This document shows positions 1 through 7,874 of a stretch of DNA of 64,000 nt, one piece after another. The notes beneath the pieces were generated by a model. The model was given only the letters and a program-made list of their open reading frames with translations. It made no database searches and was not told the origin of the DNA. Each line of letters starts with the position of its first letter. Position 1 is the first letter of the stretch. The position numbers were made by a program, and so were the translations under genes. This stretch comes from Planctomycetota bacterium (lineage in GTDB: Bacteria; Planctomycetota; B15-G4; SIAN01): positions 558,001 through 622,000 of the forward strand of contig JANQQL010000033.1 of the NCBI GenBank assembly GCA_028289345.1, read 5' to 3'.

Positions 1-250
1 ATTGGTCACCACGATCCCCGAGGGATGGATGATGACTCCCGACCCGAGCGACCCGGTCTGGGCGCGGCTGGAATTCCAGAATCCCTGCCGCAGGTATTCG
101 ATGTTGGCGTACAGGTTCACCACCGTGGGACCGACCTCACGCACGACCTCGACGATGGGGGTGACACGCTGGCGGGTGGAAAGTTCCTGTTGAGCCGACG
201 CGACTGGTGCCAGCCAGCAGCCGATCAGGATCAGTCGAGCGCACCGCATG
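1..250 (-). CDS. HtrA/DegP-like trypsin-type serine protease, N-terminus only (cut by window edge)
   Basis: Only the first 83 codons are in the window and the gene continues past the left edge. Reading from 250 downward it opens with a signal peptide (MRCAR, then a LILIGCWLAP core and VASA before QQELST). It then runs into TPIVEVVREVGPTVVNLYA and GSLGSGVIIHPSGIVVTN. This is the start of the trypsin-like fold of S1C (HtrA/DegP/DegQ) proteases; the next residue of the family would be the catalytic His of the TNxH motif, which lies outside. A good ribosome site (GGAAAGGAGT) precedes the ATG. Such proteins act in the periplasm in protein quality control. Active-site residues and any PDZ domain cannot be seen, so it could be an inactive homologue. 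Confidence 0.8.
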
Positions 251-440
251 GGACTCCTTTCCGCTCGCTGGGGATTTCGTGGCCCCAGCCCAAACCTCGC
301 CCTGGTACGCCAGTCGGCGGGAGGAGTTGGAGGTTGGGCGGTTCGGGACGGAATCCGGGGCCGACAGAGGCCTGGAGACGGAACGGCAACCGCTTTGACG
401 CCCGCCGGCATCCGCGGGACCGCCGCGGAGAGAAAGGAGG

Positions 441-517
441 TGGTGGGCGATGCTGGACTCGAACCAGCGACCCCTAGCTTGTCGAGCTAGTGCTCTAACC
501 AACTGAGCTAATCGCCC
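441..517 (-). tRNA. tRNA-Val (anticodon GAC), CCA encoded
   Basis: The minus strand folds as a full cloverleaf. The acceptor stem is GGGCGAT/ATCGCCC, the D arm GCTC-AGTTGGTTA-GAGC, the anticodon arm CTAGC-TCGACAA-GCTAG, the variable loop GGGTC and the T arm GCTGG-TTCGAGT-CCAGC. Discriminator A is followed by an encoded CCA (443-441). The 7-base anticodon loop puts GAC at positions 34-36, giving valine. Position 33, normally U, reads C here, which is unusual. A promoter-like sequence lies just upstream at 532-561. Confidence 0.9.
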
Positions 518-531
518 CTCCAAGGGGGCAC

Positions 532-561
532 CTTATAGGCGCGGCCGAGCATTTCCATCAA
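532..561 (-). promoter_or_regulatory. Promoter-like -35/-10 for the tRNA-Val gene
   Basis: On the minus strand TTGATG (561-556) and TATAAG (537-532) are separated by 18 bases. The -10 box ends about 14 bases before the tRNA 5' end at 517, the distance expected for a stable-RNA promoter. Based on sigma70-type consensus only. Confidence 0.55.
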
Positions 562-679
562 GCGAATTTCCTCAACGCTTGGCGCCGACGCCCGGCTTGC
601 TTGCTTTTTTCCCCGCGGGGCGGACAATGCATCGTCTCGGCAGAAAGCCATTCGGACACACGCTGGAGGAGCTTCCAGA

Positions 680-1786
680 ATGATCATCGGAGTTCCCGCG
701 GAAATCAAAGACAACGAGTTTCGAGTGGCCCTGACTCCGGCGGGGTGCCAGCAACTCGTGGCTGACGGTCACCAAGTCTTGGTTCAGAGCGGCGCAGGCA
801 CCGGGTCCGGTTTTCCGGATGACGAGTACCAGGCGACCGGGGGGGACATCTCCCCGAATGCCCAAGACGTCTATGCGCGGGCCGATCTCATCTACAAGGT
901 CAAGGAGCCCCTCGCTGCCGAGTACGGGCTGATGCGCTCCGGACAGACCGTCTTCACTTATTTCCACTTCGCGGCCTCCCGCGAACTCACGGAAGCCTGT
1001 GTGGAAAGCGGCGCCCACTGCCTGGCGTACGAAACCCTGGTCGTGGGGAACGCCCTTCCACTGCTGACACCGATGAGCGAGATCGCGGGTCGGATGTCTG
1101 TTCAGGAAGGGGCCAAGTGGCTGGAACGGCCTTTCGGTGGTCGCGGCGTCCTCCTGGGGGGCGTCCCGGGAGTGGAGCCGGGACATGTCGTGATCATCGG
1201 TGGTGGCGTGGTCGGGTCCAACGCGGCGCGCATGGCGGCTGGGCTTGGGGCTCGCGTCACCATTCTCGACACCAGCCTGGATCGTCTCCGTTTCCTCGAC
1301 GAAACGATGCCCAAGAACATCACGACCATCTACTCGACGCCCTTCAATATTCGCACGTTTGCACGGCGTGCGGACCTCTTGGTGGGGGCCGTCTTGTTGC
1401 AGGGGGCGCGCGCCCCCGTGCTGGTCAATCGCCAGCTGGTCTCGGAAATGAAGCAGGGATCTGTCATCGTCGACGTGTCCGTTGACCAGGGGGGATGCGT
1501 GGAGACGTGTCATCCCACCACCCATGCGGACCCGACCTATGAGGTCGACGGCGTGGTCCACTACTGCGTGGCCAACATGCCGGGCGCCGTGTCGCGCACC
1601 TCGACCTTCGCCTTGGCGAACGCCACACTCCCCTACGCCCGAAAAATCGCCCGCGGCCCGATGGACGCGCTGCGAGAGGACACCGCGCTGCGGACCTCGG
1701 CCAACATTCTCGCAGGGAAGGTGACTCACCCAGCCGTGGCCGAGGCCTTCGGCATGCCATTCCAAGAGGCCGCCTCGTTGCTTTGA
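680..1786 (+). CDS. ald: Alanine dehydrogenase
   Basis: NAD-dependent alanine dehydrogenase of 368 residues, the usual family length. It catalyses reversible oxidative deamination of L-alanine to pyruvate and ammonium in the cytoplasm. Visible landmarks are the N-terminal IGVPAEIKDNEFRVALTPAG, the catalytic Lys in VKEP (K75) and His in FTYFHFA (H96), a Rossmann nucleotide loop GGGVVGSNAARMAAGLGA and the conserved VDVSVDQGGC(V)ET segment. The ATG at 680 is preceded by GGAGG at a good distance. The gene stands alone after the divergent tRNA; upstream, TTGCTT and a GGACAATG box (601-629) could serve as promoter. Nothing is truncated. Confidence 0.96.
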   Translation: MIIGVPAEIKDNEFRVALTPAGCQQLVADGHQVLVQSGAGTGSGFPDDEYQATGGDISPNAQDVYARADLIYKVKEPLAAEYGLMRSGQTVFTYFHFAASRELTEACVESGAHCLAYETLVVGNALPLLTPMSEIAGRMSVQEGAKWLERPFGGRGVLLGGVPGVEPGHVVIIGGGVVGSNAARMAAGLGARVTILDTSLDRLRFLDETMPKNITTIYSTPFNIRTFARRADLLVGAVLLQGARAPVLVNRQLVSEMKQGSVIVDVSVDQGGCVETCHPTTHADPTYEVDGVVHYCVANMPGAVSRTSTFALANATLPYARKIARGPMDALREDTALRTSANILAGKVTHPAVAEAFGMPFQEAASLL

Positions 1787-1918
1787 CCGGACTTGCCTCG
1801 CCTTCTCCGGCGGGAGTCTGGGGTGCTCCAGACAAAATCAAGCTTGGCGGGTCCAGCGACCGATGATGGGATCACTCTCCCGGCTGCGGGAATCTCGGAT
1901 CTTCACCTCAAAGAGCCC

Positions 1919-2494
1919 ATGAACGACGTCCTGACGACTGGACAGGTTGCCAAGCACTGCAAGGTCACGATTCGCACCGTGATCAAGTGGTTCGAAAAAG
2001 GGCTCCTCGAGGGGTACCGAATCCCCGGATCTCGGGATCGGCGTTTCCCCCGCGAGAACGTGCTCAAGTTCATGCGTGAGCACAACATCCCGACCGATGC
2101 GCTGGAGGCCGAATCCTCGACACGACGGCGCATCTTGATCGTCGACGACGACGAGGCCGTTCGAGTACTTCTCGAGGAATACCTCAAGGGACTTGGTCTG
2201 TTCGACCTCGAAGTCGCTCACAATGGGTTCGATGCGGGACTCAAGACCCGCTCCTTCCGGCCTCATCTTCTGCTGCTCGACCACAACCTCGGCGACATCA
2301 CCGGTCGTGAGGTGGCCCAGTCAGTGCGCGCCGACCCGAACCTGAAGAACATTCGAATCTTGGTGATGTCGGGGTATCTGTCCGACGCGGAAGCCAAAGA
2401 GATCGTCGCGACCGGGGTGGACGATTTCCTGCGAAAGCCCTTCGACATGGAAGTCGCGCGAGACAAGATCTTTCGGCTGCTGCAAGTCGCCTAG
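1919..2494 (+). CDS. HTH (MerR/excisionase type) - response-regulator receiver protein
   Basis: 191 residues from ATG 1919. Residues about 5-55 (LTTGQVAKHCKVTIRTVIKW, then GYRIPGSRDRRFPRENVLKF) form a MerR/excisionase-like winged HTH that binds DNA. Residues about 65-190 form a CheY-like receiver: acidic cluster VDDDEA, phospho-acceptor Asp in LLLLDHNLGD, and the conserved Lys in FLRKPFD. The order is the reverse of ordinary response regulators, which carry the receiver first. The frame stays open upstream to 1793, but that stretch looks non-coding. No histidine kinase is adjacent, so the input signal is unknown. Probably a stand-alone transcriptional regulator whose targets cannot be told from the sequence. 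Confidence 0.85.
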   Translation: MNDVLTTGQVAKHCKVTIRTVIKWFEKGLLEGYRIPGSRDRRFPRENVLKFMREHNIPTDALEAESSTRRRILIVDDDEAVRVLLEEYLKGLGLFDLEVAHNGFDAGLKTRSFRPHLLLLDHNLGDITGREVAQSVRADPNLKNIRILVMSGYLSDAEAKEIVATGVDDFLRKPFDMEVARDKIFRLLQVA

Positions 2495-2590
2495 GGCGCG
2501 GTCAGACAGCCGTGGGGGTTGGAACAGAGGCACGGAACGCCTCCGCCGCCGCGAAATCCAAACTCAGGGAACGAACTCGACGGGGACGAC

Positions 2591-3391
2591 GTGGAACTCT
2601 GGCAACTCGCTCTGTTGGGATTGGTGCAGGGGATGACCGAGTTCTTGCCGGTCTCCAGCTCCGGACACCTGGTGTTGATGGAACACCTTTTGGGCACGTC
2701 CTCGCCGGGAGCACTCACCGAAGCGGTTTTGCACTTGGGCACGCTTCTGCCCATCCTGATTTTCTTCCGAGCAGAGGTGGGGCAGGTACTGACCAGCGCC
2801 TTCGACCGCCGAAGCTGGCGGTGGAGGGCTGACAATGCCGGAGAATCCGCGCAATTGTTCCGCTTCCTCGCCGTTGCCACGATCGCGACCATGGTGGTGG
2901 CATTCCCCGCCATGGAGTTCCTTGAGGGGCTCTACGACTCGCCCCGAGCCACCGGAGTGGCCTTGCTTTTCACGACCGGCTTACTGGTCTTGGCTCGCTT
3001 GCTCCGTCAACGAGAGCCCGCCGGACCGGATCTTCGGATCAGCCAGGCGGTTTTCGTTGGCATCGCTCAGGCGCTGGCGATCACTCCGGGTGTCTCCCGC
3101 TCGGGAACGACCATCGTCATTGGATTGCTGGTGGGCATTCCTCTGGCCCGCATCGGAGCCTGCTCGTTCTTGCTCGCGGTCCCGGCGGTGCTGGGAGGAA
3201 CGCTCATCGAACTGATCCGTCACCCGCCCCAGGAAGCCACGCTCCTCCCGTTGGGGGTTGGCTTCTCGATCGCTGCGATCTCCGGGTGGCTGGCCGTGAA
3301 ATGGACCGTCTCCTGCATCCGACGTCGCCGACTCGAGTGGTTTGCTCCGTACACCGGCGCCCTCGCGCTGGTGGTTCTGTTCCTTACCTAG
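2591..3391 (+). CDS. uppP: Undecaprenyl-diphosphatase (UppP/BacA)
   Basis: Integral membrane phosphatase of about 266 residues that dephosphorylates undecaprenyl diphosphate so the lipid carrier can be reused in cell-wall and polysaccharide synthesis. The two signature motifs are present, GMTEFLPVSSSGHLVLMEHL near the N-terminus and GVSRSGTTIVIG in the second half, amid about eight hydrophobic segments. GTG 2591 is chosen because the protein then begins directly with the conserved WQLALLGLVQG helix. The frame is open to 2519, but those residues are unlike the family. The TAG stop lies inside the conserved end of a dispersed repeat (3387-3402), so the present C-terminus may have been set by repeat insertion. 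Confidence 0.93.
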   Translation: MELWQLALLGLVQGMTEFLPVSSSGHLVLMEHLLGTSSPGALTEAVLHLGTLLPILIFFRAEVGQVLTSAFDRRSWRWRADNAGESAQLFRFLAVATIATMVVAFPAMEFLEGLYDSPRATGVALLFTTGLLVLARLLRQREPAGPDLRISQAVFVGIAQALAITPGVSRSGTTIVIGLLVGIPLARIGACSFLLAVPAVLGGTLIELIRHPPQEATLLPLGVGFSIAAISGWLAVKWTVSCIRRRRLEWFAPYTGALALVVLFLT

Positions 3392-3520
3392 CAGGCCGTG
3401 GAGAGCGTCCGACGAAGGCGGACCGGACGCTTTCGCCTCCGCCTTCGTTCTCGAGCCCTCGACGAAGCCACTGATTCGCAAGCGCTCCGTCACCTCGTAG
3501 GAAACGAAGGGACCGAGTCC
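3387..3520. repeat. Dispersed intergenic repeat, copy 1
   Basis: Begins with CCTAGCAGGCCGTGGA (3387-3402), identical to 53633-53648. Similar spaced blocks follow: a TTTCGCCTCCGxCTTCG block, a CCTCGACGAAgCC block, GATTCGC and GAAACGAAggg. The layout matches copies at 41985-42144 and 53633-53775; this copy is the most diverged. It lies between the convergent uppP and amidase genes. The remainder to 3651 holds no gene I can support. Confidence 0.6.
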
Positions 3521-3651
3521 GGCGACCCGAAACCTGCTTGGCGGTATCCGAGCGGTCTGGGCCTCGTCGACGCTTCCGACGAAGGTCAGCGCTTCACGGA
3601 ATCCTCATGACCGGACGCCACCCAGACCGCCAATGCACAAAGCCGATCCCC

Positions 3652-4830
3652 TCAGCGGGACGCCAGGGCCGGTGCTCGGCGGTAGTCGTTCACCAAGCCT
3701 TGAATGATGGGGCCGGGACAATCCGTCGGCGTCGGCCGAATCTCTCGATGAGTGAACACCTGGCTCAGAGGCATCGAGTAGCGGCGCCGCAGTGCGTCCA
3801 TCAGCTGGTGCAATGCATTGGTCTGACTGACTCCGGGATGTCGGGCCTTGTAGTTGCCCAGCAATGCGATCCCCACGTTCCCACGATTCAGATCCGGACT
3901 GCCGGCATGGGCCCCTTGGTGCGCCAAAGACCGGCCTTCCCACACGCGCCCTTGAGGATCGATCAAGAAGTGGTAACCGATATCAGCCCACCCATTGTTG
4001 CGAATGTGGTGTTTTTGAATCCGCTTCAAAGTGCTCGCGGTGTCGGCGGCACTCACGGCCACGAACTCGTCGCCTGTGTGGTGCACCGTGATTCGGTGAA
4101 TGCGTCCCATCGGAGTCACGTTGCTGCGGGATGCTTCCGCGGCCCAGGTGGAACGGGGGCGCACCGCCAAGGGAGTTCCCGGTAGGGGAACTGCCCAGCC
4201 CGGAGTCGCCTTGGGAGCCTCCTGAGTCGAACCCAAGAATGTTTGCCGCAAGCGACGAAACGCGACCACGTCGTCGCGAAGAATCTGGCGACGGTTGGCC
4301 GACATGGCATCCGCATCGCCTTGTTTTTCGGCAACCAAGGAAAGGCGGTAGTGAAGGCTGTCGCGAGTCGCTCCACGAGCCGATGCCAGAGCTTCCCGGT
4401 AGTGAGTCACGGCATTGCCGAGTCGGCCCGCGAGAAAGTCCAGGTCACCGAGACCCGAGTTCACCCGAATCGTCCCTGACACCCGCACCGAATCACTCGG
4501 CGTCAGCCTCGAAAGCGTTTGTTTGGCGTCACTGAACGCCAACCAAGAGAGGGTTCGCTCCCCGCCGGTCAGGTAGGACTCGCCCGCCGCGACCAGGGAC
4601 TCGGCCTTGGTTCTCCGGTTGCCTTCCAGACTGGCCACCCGCGCGGCATCGCGGTAGCGGTCGCCCGCCAACCGGTAGCGCTTCTGGTGCAAGTACCGCT
4701 CGGCTTGGGTCCAAAGCGGGGGGACGCCAGACTCGGCTCCCACGGGAGGCACCGGAACGCTGGTCACACACGAACCGGTCGTGGCGAACAGGCCAGCGAC
4801 AGTCAGCATTCCAGGGAGCCGACGACGCAC
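3652..4830 (-). CDS. N-acetylmuramoyl-L-alanine amidase lipoprotein with TPR-like N-terminal region
   Basis: 392 residues from GTG 4830, chosen because it gives a basic RRRLP start and a lipobox ATTGSC (Cys about 21) behind a GGGGGAAGG ribosome site; the longer frame upstream lacks a signal. Residues about 35-190 are helical, TPR-like (WTQAERYLHQKRYRLAGDRY and similar units). The C-terminal 160 residues are an Amidase_2/PGRP fold: ITVHHTGDE supplies the zinc His, with YHFLIDPQGRVWEGR, then HREIRPTPTDCPG supplying the second His and Cys ligands. The enzyme should cut the muramoyl-L-alanine bond in peptidoglycan at the outer-membrane/periplasm face. Transcribed away from the rsbW cassette. Confidence 0.88.
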   Translation of the reverse strand: MRRRLPGMLTVAGLFATTGSCVTSVPVPPVGAESGVPPLWTQAERYLHQKRYRLAGDRYRDAARVASLEGNRRTKAESLVAAGESYLTGGERTLSWLAFSDAKQTLSRLTPSDSVRVSGTIRVNSGLGDLDFLAGRLGNAVTHYREALASARGATRDSLHYRLSLVAEKQGDADAMSANRRQILRDDVVAFRRLRQTFLGSTQEAPKATPGWAVPLPGTPLAVRPRSTWAAEASRSNVTPMGRIHRITVHHTGDEFVAVSAADTASTLKRIQKHHIRNNGWADIGYHFLIDPQGRVWEGRSLAHQGAHAGSPDLNRGNVGIALLGNYKARHPGVSQTNALHQLMDALRRRYSMPLSQVFTHREIRPTPTDCPGPIIQGLVNDYRRAPALASR

Positions 4831-5170
4831 GAGGCGGGACAGCCTTCCCCCTGATGACCGGGCACCCCATTTCGTCCGCCAACTTGCCGTTGACCACCAC
4901 GGGGCCTGTGGGTCGGAGACCCTCCGACGTGTGACGCTGCCCATCGAACAGCCCTCCCCGGCTGAACCGCTGGTTCTTTTCGATCTTTCGCTCGGCCTCG
5001 ACCGGCCGAGTTCCATCATCCGCCGCCGAGACGGTACCCCCAGGGGCGTGCCCGCTTCAAGGGCAATCCCCGAGATCCCGGGGGATCCCTGCATCAAGTC
5101 CCCCCGGGGCGCTTTCCGATGGGAATCTTCGAGGGTGCCATCGGGAAGAACAGGGACAAGGGAGATGCCG
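4831..5170. other. 340-base divergent intergenic region with hairpins
   Basis: No gene supported. It separates the amidase (minus) from rsbW (plus) and must carry both promoters, but I see no convincing -35/-10 pair. It has a 7-bp hairpin CTCGGCC/GGCCGAG (4991-5010) and a GC-rich near-palindrome around 5074-5088. Reading frames stay open across it on both strands, as GC-rich DNA often does, without recognisable protein features. Confidence 0.5.
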
Positions 5171-5635
5171 ATGACGGTCCCGAACGACCAAATCGTCAGC
5201 AGCCCAGACCTCGACGTCGAGGTGCTTGGGGTGCGAGAGAACCTCGGCACGCTGCGTGCCTCGGTCGAGCGTTTCCTCCTGACCGAGGTGTGTTGCACGT
5301 TTCCGAATTTCCCGTTCGAAGACGTGATGTTGGCCGTCCAAGAGGCCTGCGCCAACGTCGTTCGGCACGCGTACCGGGATCACCCCCCGGGTCTCCTTCG
5401 AGCAAAGCTCGAGCTGACCAACCTGGTACTTCGCATCACCATCGTGGACGAAGGACCTCCCTATGACTTCGACGGTGCCCCCTCCCCGGATTTCGCCAAC
5501 CCGACCGACGGCGGATACGGATTGTTCCTCATCAAAGAAATCATGTCGCGCGTCACCTACGTGCGCGAAGGGGAAGAGAACCACTTGATCATGGAAACGG
5601 CGCTCGGCTCCCCTCCGACCGAGAGCGCGGAATGA
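5171..5635 (+). CDS. RsbW-like serine kinase / anti-sigma-type ATPase (HATPase_c_2)
   Basis: 154 residues. A GHKL-fold ATPase of the RsbW/SpoIIAB class, which in known partner-switch systems binds a sigma factor or other target and phosphorylates an anti-anti-sigma STAS protein. The N box EACANVVRHAY, an ATP-lid segment IVDEGPPYDFD and the glycine motif GGYGLFLIKEIM are visible. ATG 5171 is preferred over ATG 5165 because GGAG sits six bases before it. The stop overlaps the RsbU-like gene by ATGA, so the two are translationally coupled. No STAS protein or sigma factor is adjacent; the partner must be elsewhere. Confidence 0.88.
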   Translation: MTVPNDQIVSSPDLDVEVLGVRENLGTLRASVERFLLTEVCCTFPNFPFEDVMLAVQEACANVVRHAYRDHPPGLLRAKLELTNLVLRITIVDEGPPYDFDGAPSPDFANPTDGGYGLFLIKEIMSRVTYVREGEENHLIMETALGSPPTESAE

Positions 5636-7260
5636 CCCTGACTGCCGCGTCCTCGACCCTGCGCGAGCTCCACCAGGCATTGACCACGGCACACTTCGAG
5701 GGCGTCGCCCTCTACGATGCCGAAGGCGGAGCCATGTGGAGCGATGGTGCCCCGTTGGCGGTGGAGGCCGCCGCCTGGATTCTGGATGAGGCGGTCGAGC
5801 CCGAGGAAAGCGTTGTTCACCAAGGCCGCCAGTACTTGGTGCAAACGTTGGAAGCCTATGGCGAACGCATTGGTCGCCTGATCTGGCAACCCACCGGCCC
5901 CGTTTCGGATGCGGAGCTGAACAAGACTCGATTGATTCGCCAGCTCGTCCAGAGGATCGGAACTCTCGACTACGAACTCGACAACCTGTCCAGCGAGTTG
6001 GCAGAAACTTACGAGTCCATCCACCTGCTGTGTGACGTGGCCCAGGCCTCGACACGAACGACTTCGGCCCAGCAACTGTGCCAAGTGCTGCTGGAAGACC
6101 TGGTTCGCCAAGTCAAGAGTCGTGGGGGCGCAATCCTCATGGCCGAGTCTCACCAAAACCTCACCGACAGCTGGAAGATCGCGGCGACGGTGGGGGAGCT
6201 GCCGGATTGGCGGGCGGGAGGCCGAGTGTCTCCGGTGGGAATCCTGCAACAGATCTTCGAGAGCGGACAGGGAGTCCTGGTCGACTCGGTGGCGCAAACG
6301 AATGCCGATCAGGATCCACTCTTGGATCAAGCCACCCACTCCGTGCTGGCCGCTCCGTTGCTTGCCGGAGATCAAGTGCACGGCGTGTTGGTGTTGGTCG
6401 ATCGTCTCGACGAAGAGTCCCAAGCATTCGACTCGCGAGACCGCCAAATTGTGGACGCCACGGCCACCCAAGGGGCGGCCATGATCCTTGGCATGCGCCT
6501 GGCCGAGTACTCGAAGGAAATGGAGATCGGTCGCAAGATTCAGCAGTCCTTGTTGCCCTCGGAGATTCCGCAACCCGTCCGGACCCAAGTGGCTGGGCTT
6601 TGCGCCATGGCTCGCGTCGTGGGAGGAGACTTCTACGACGTCGGGTTGACCGAGGACGGAGTGTTTCAAGCGGTGATCGCGGATGTGTCGGGGCACGACC
6701 TCGGTTCTGCGTTGCTGATGTCATCGGCGCGCGCCCAGTTCCACTCGGAACTCCGCCACAAGTGTTCCCTGGGTGAGGCGGCCAGTCGGCTCAATGCACA
6801 GCTCTACAAAGACCTGTCTGGGGCCGGCTTGTTCCTGACTTATTTCTTGATCCAGTGGGACCCGACCTCAGAAACGTTGCAGTACGCCAGCGGCGGTCAC
6901 AACCCGGCGCTCCTGATTCAGAAGAATGGCACCGAAGTTCACTCACTGGAAGCCACCGGGATGCCTGCGGGTGTGGTGCCTGTGGCCAAGATCGGACAAG
7001 AGCATCGCGGTCTCGAAGCAGGAGATCTATGCCTCTTGTACACGGACGGCCTGACCGAGGCGGCCCGACCCGATGGAGAGATGTTCGGCGAGGAACGCCT
7101 GGCACGAGTGCTGCAAGACAACCACTCCTTGTCCGCTACGGAAATCCTTTCCCGAATCGAAGCCGAGATCCGGCATTTCACTGGCGAGCAAGTGCTGCAG
7201 GACGACGGCACCGCCGTTTTGGTCAAGGTCTTGGCTCCCACCGTCGATCAAACCGAATGA
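5632..7260 (+). CDS. GAF-domain PP2C/SpoIIE-type serine phosphatase (RsbU-like)
   Basis: 542 residues. An N-terminal region of about 130 residues without a clear family ends in a coiled segment. A GAF-like sensor domain follows (about 140-290, LLCDVAQASTRT...AAPLLAGDQVHGVLVLVDR). A SpoIIE/PP2C phosphatase fills 305-535, with metal-binding GGDFYDV, ADVSGHDLGSALLM and LLYTDGLTEA. The family dephosphorylates the STAS partner of an RsbW kinase in response to signals read by the sensor domain. Coupled by a 4-base overlap to rsbW upstream and followed within about 80 bases by a receiver protein, suggesting one signalling cassette. Confidence 0.9.
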   Translation: MTLTAASSTLRELHQALTTAHFEGVALYDAEGGAMWSDGAPLAVEAAAWILDEAVEPEESVVHQGRQYLVQTLEAYGERIGRLIWQPTGPVSDAELNKTRLIRQLVQRIGTLDYELDNLSSELAETYESIHLLCDVAQASTRTTSAQQLCQVLLEDLVRQVKSRGGAILMAESHQNLTDSWKIAATVGELPDWRAGGRVSPVGILQQIFESGQGVLVDSVAQTNADQDPLLDQATHSVLAAPLLAGDQVHGVLVLVDRLDEESQAFDSRDRQIVDATATQGAAMILGMRLAEYSKEMEIGRKIQQSLLPSEIPQPVRTQVAGLCAMARVVGGDFYDVGLTEDGVFQAVIADVSGHDLGSALLMSSARAQFHSELRHKCSLGEAASRLNAQLYKDLSGAGLFLTYFLIQWDPTSETLQYASGGHNPALLIQKNGTEVHSLEATGMPAGVVPVAKIGQEHRGLEAGDLCLLYTDGLTEAARPDGEMFGEERLARVLQDNHSLSATEILSRIEAEIRHFTGEQVLQDDGTAVLVKVLAPTVDQTE

Positions 7261-7342
7261 GAAGATTCCTAGTCGCCTTCTCTGTGCCGTGGCATCGAGC
7301 CCCAAAGGGGAGCCACCGCGAAGGCCTTCGGAGATGGGCCCC

Positions 7343-7714
7343 GTGAGCAAACGAGTTCTGGTCGTCGACGACGAGCCATTCATCATGCGCTCGCTGACCT
7401 TCGTGCTGAAGCGCGCAGGGTTTGAAGTGCTCGAGGCCCACGATGGAGAAGAGGCCATCGAGGTGGTGCGGCGGGAGCAACCAGACCTGGTCTTCTTGGA
7501 TGTGATGATGCCCAAGAAAAACGGCTACGAGGTCCTCGAGGAGATTCGCTCCGCCGACGAACTCGAAAGCTGTCGCATCATCATGCTCACTGCCAAGGGC
7601 CAAGACTCCGACCGCGAAAAAGGCATGGCGATGGGGGTGGACGAGTACATGACCAAACCGTTCTCGCCCAGCAAAATCGTCGAGCGTGCCAAAGCCATCC
7701 TGACGCCATCCTGA
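7343..7714 (+). CDS. Single-domain response regulator (CheY-like)
   Basis: About 123 residues forming one receiver domain with no output domain: VLVVDDEPF acidic pocket, phospho-acceptor Asp in LVFLDVMMPKKNGYEVL, Thr in IMLTAKG, Lys in EYMTKPFSP. GTG 7343 fits a CGGAG site nine bases upstream; ATG 7334 in the same frame is the alternative. Third gene after the RsbW/RsbU-like pair, so it may feed a phosphorelay signal into that switch, but no kinase is nearby. Confidence 0.87.
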   Translation: MSKRVLVVDDEPFIMRSLTFVLKRAGFEVLEAHDGEEAIEVVRREQPDLVFLDVMMPKKNGYEVLEEIRSADELESCRIIMLTAKGQDSDREKGMAMGVDEYMTKPFSPSKIVERAKAILTPS

Positions 7715-7874
7715 CCTGATTCCAGGGGCGGGAGCACCTTGTCCGCCGCCGGACAGCACCTGGAACCGCAGGCGGTGTCCACGGATGCGACCGCATTCTC
7801 GGTTCGGTAAGATCCCGCGCGATTCGTTCCTACTTCCGTGCTTGTCCCGGAACCTTCCCGCGCAGGACTCTCCC

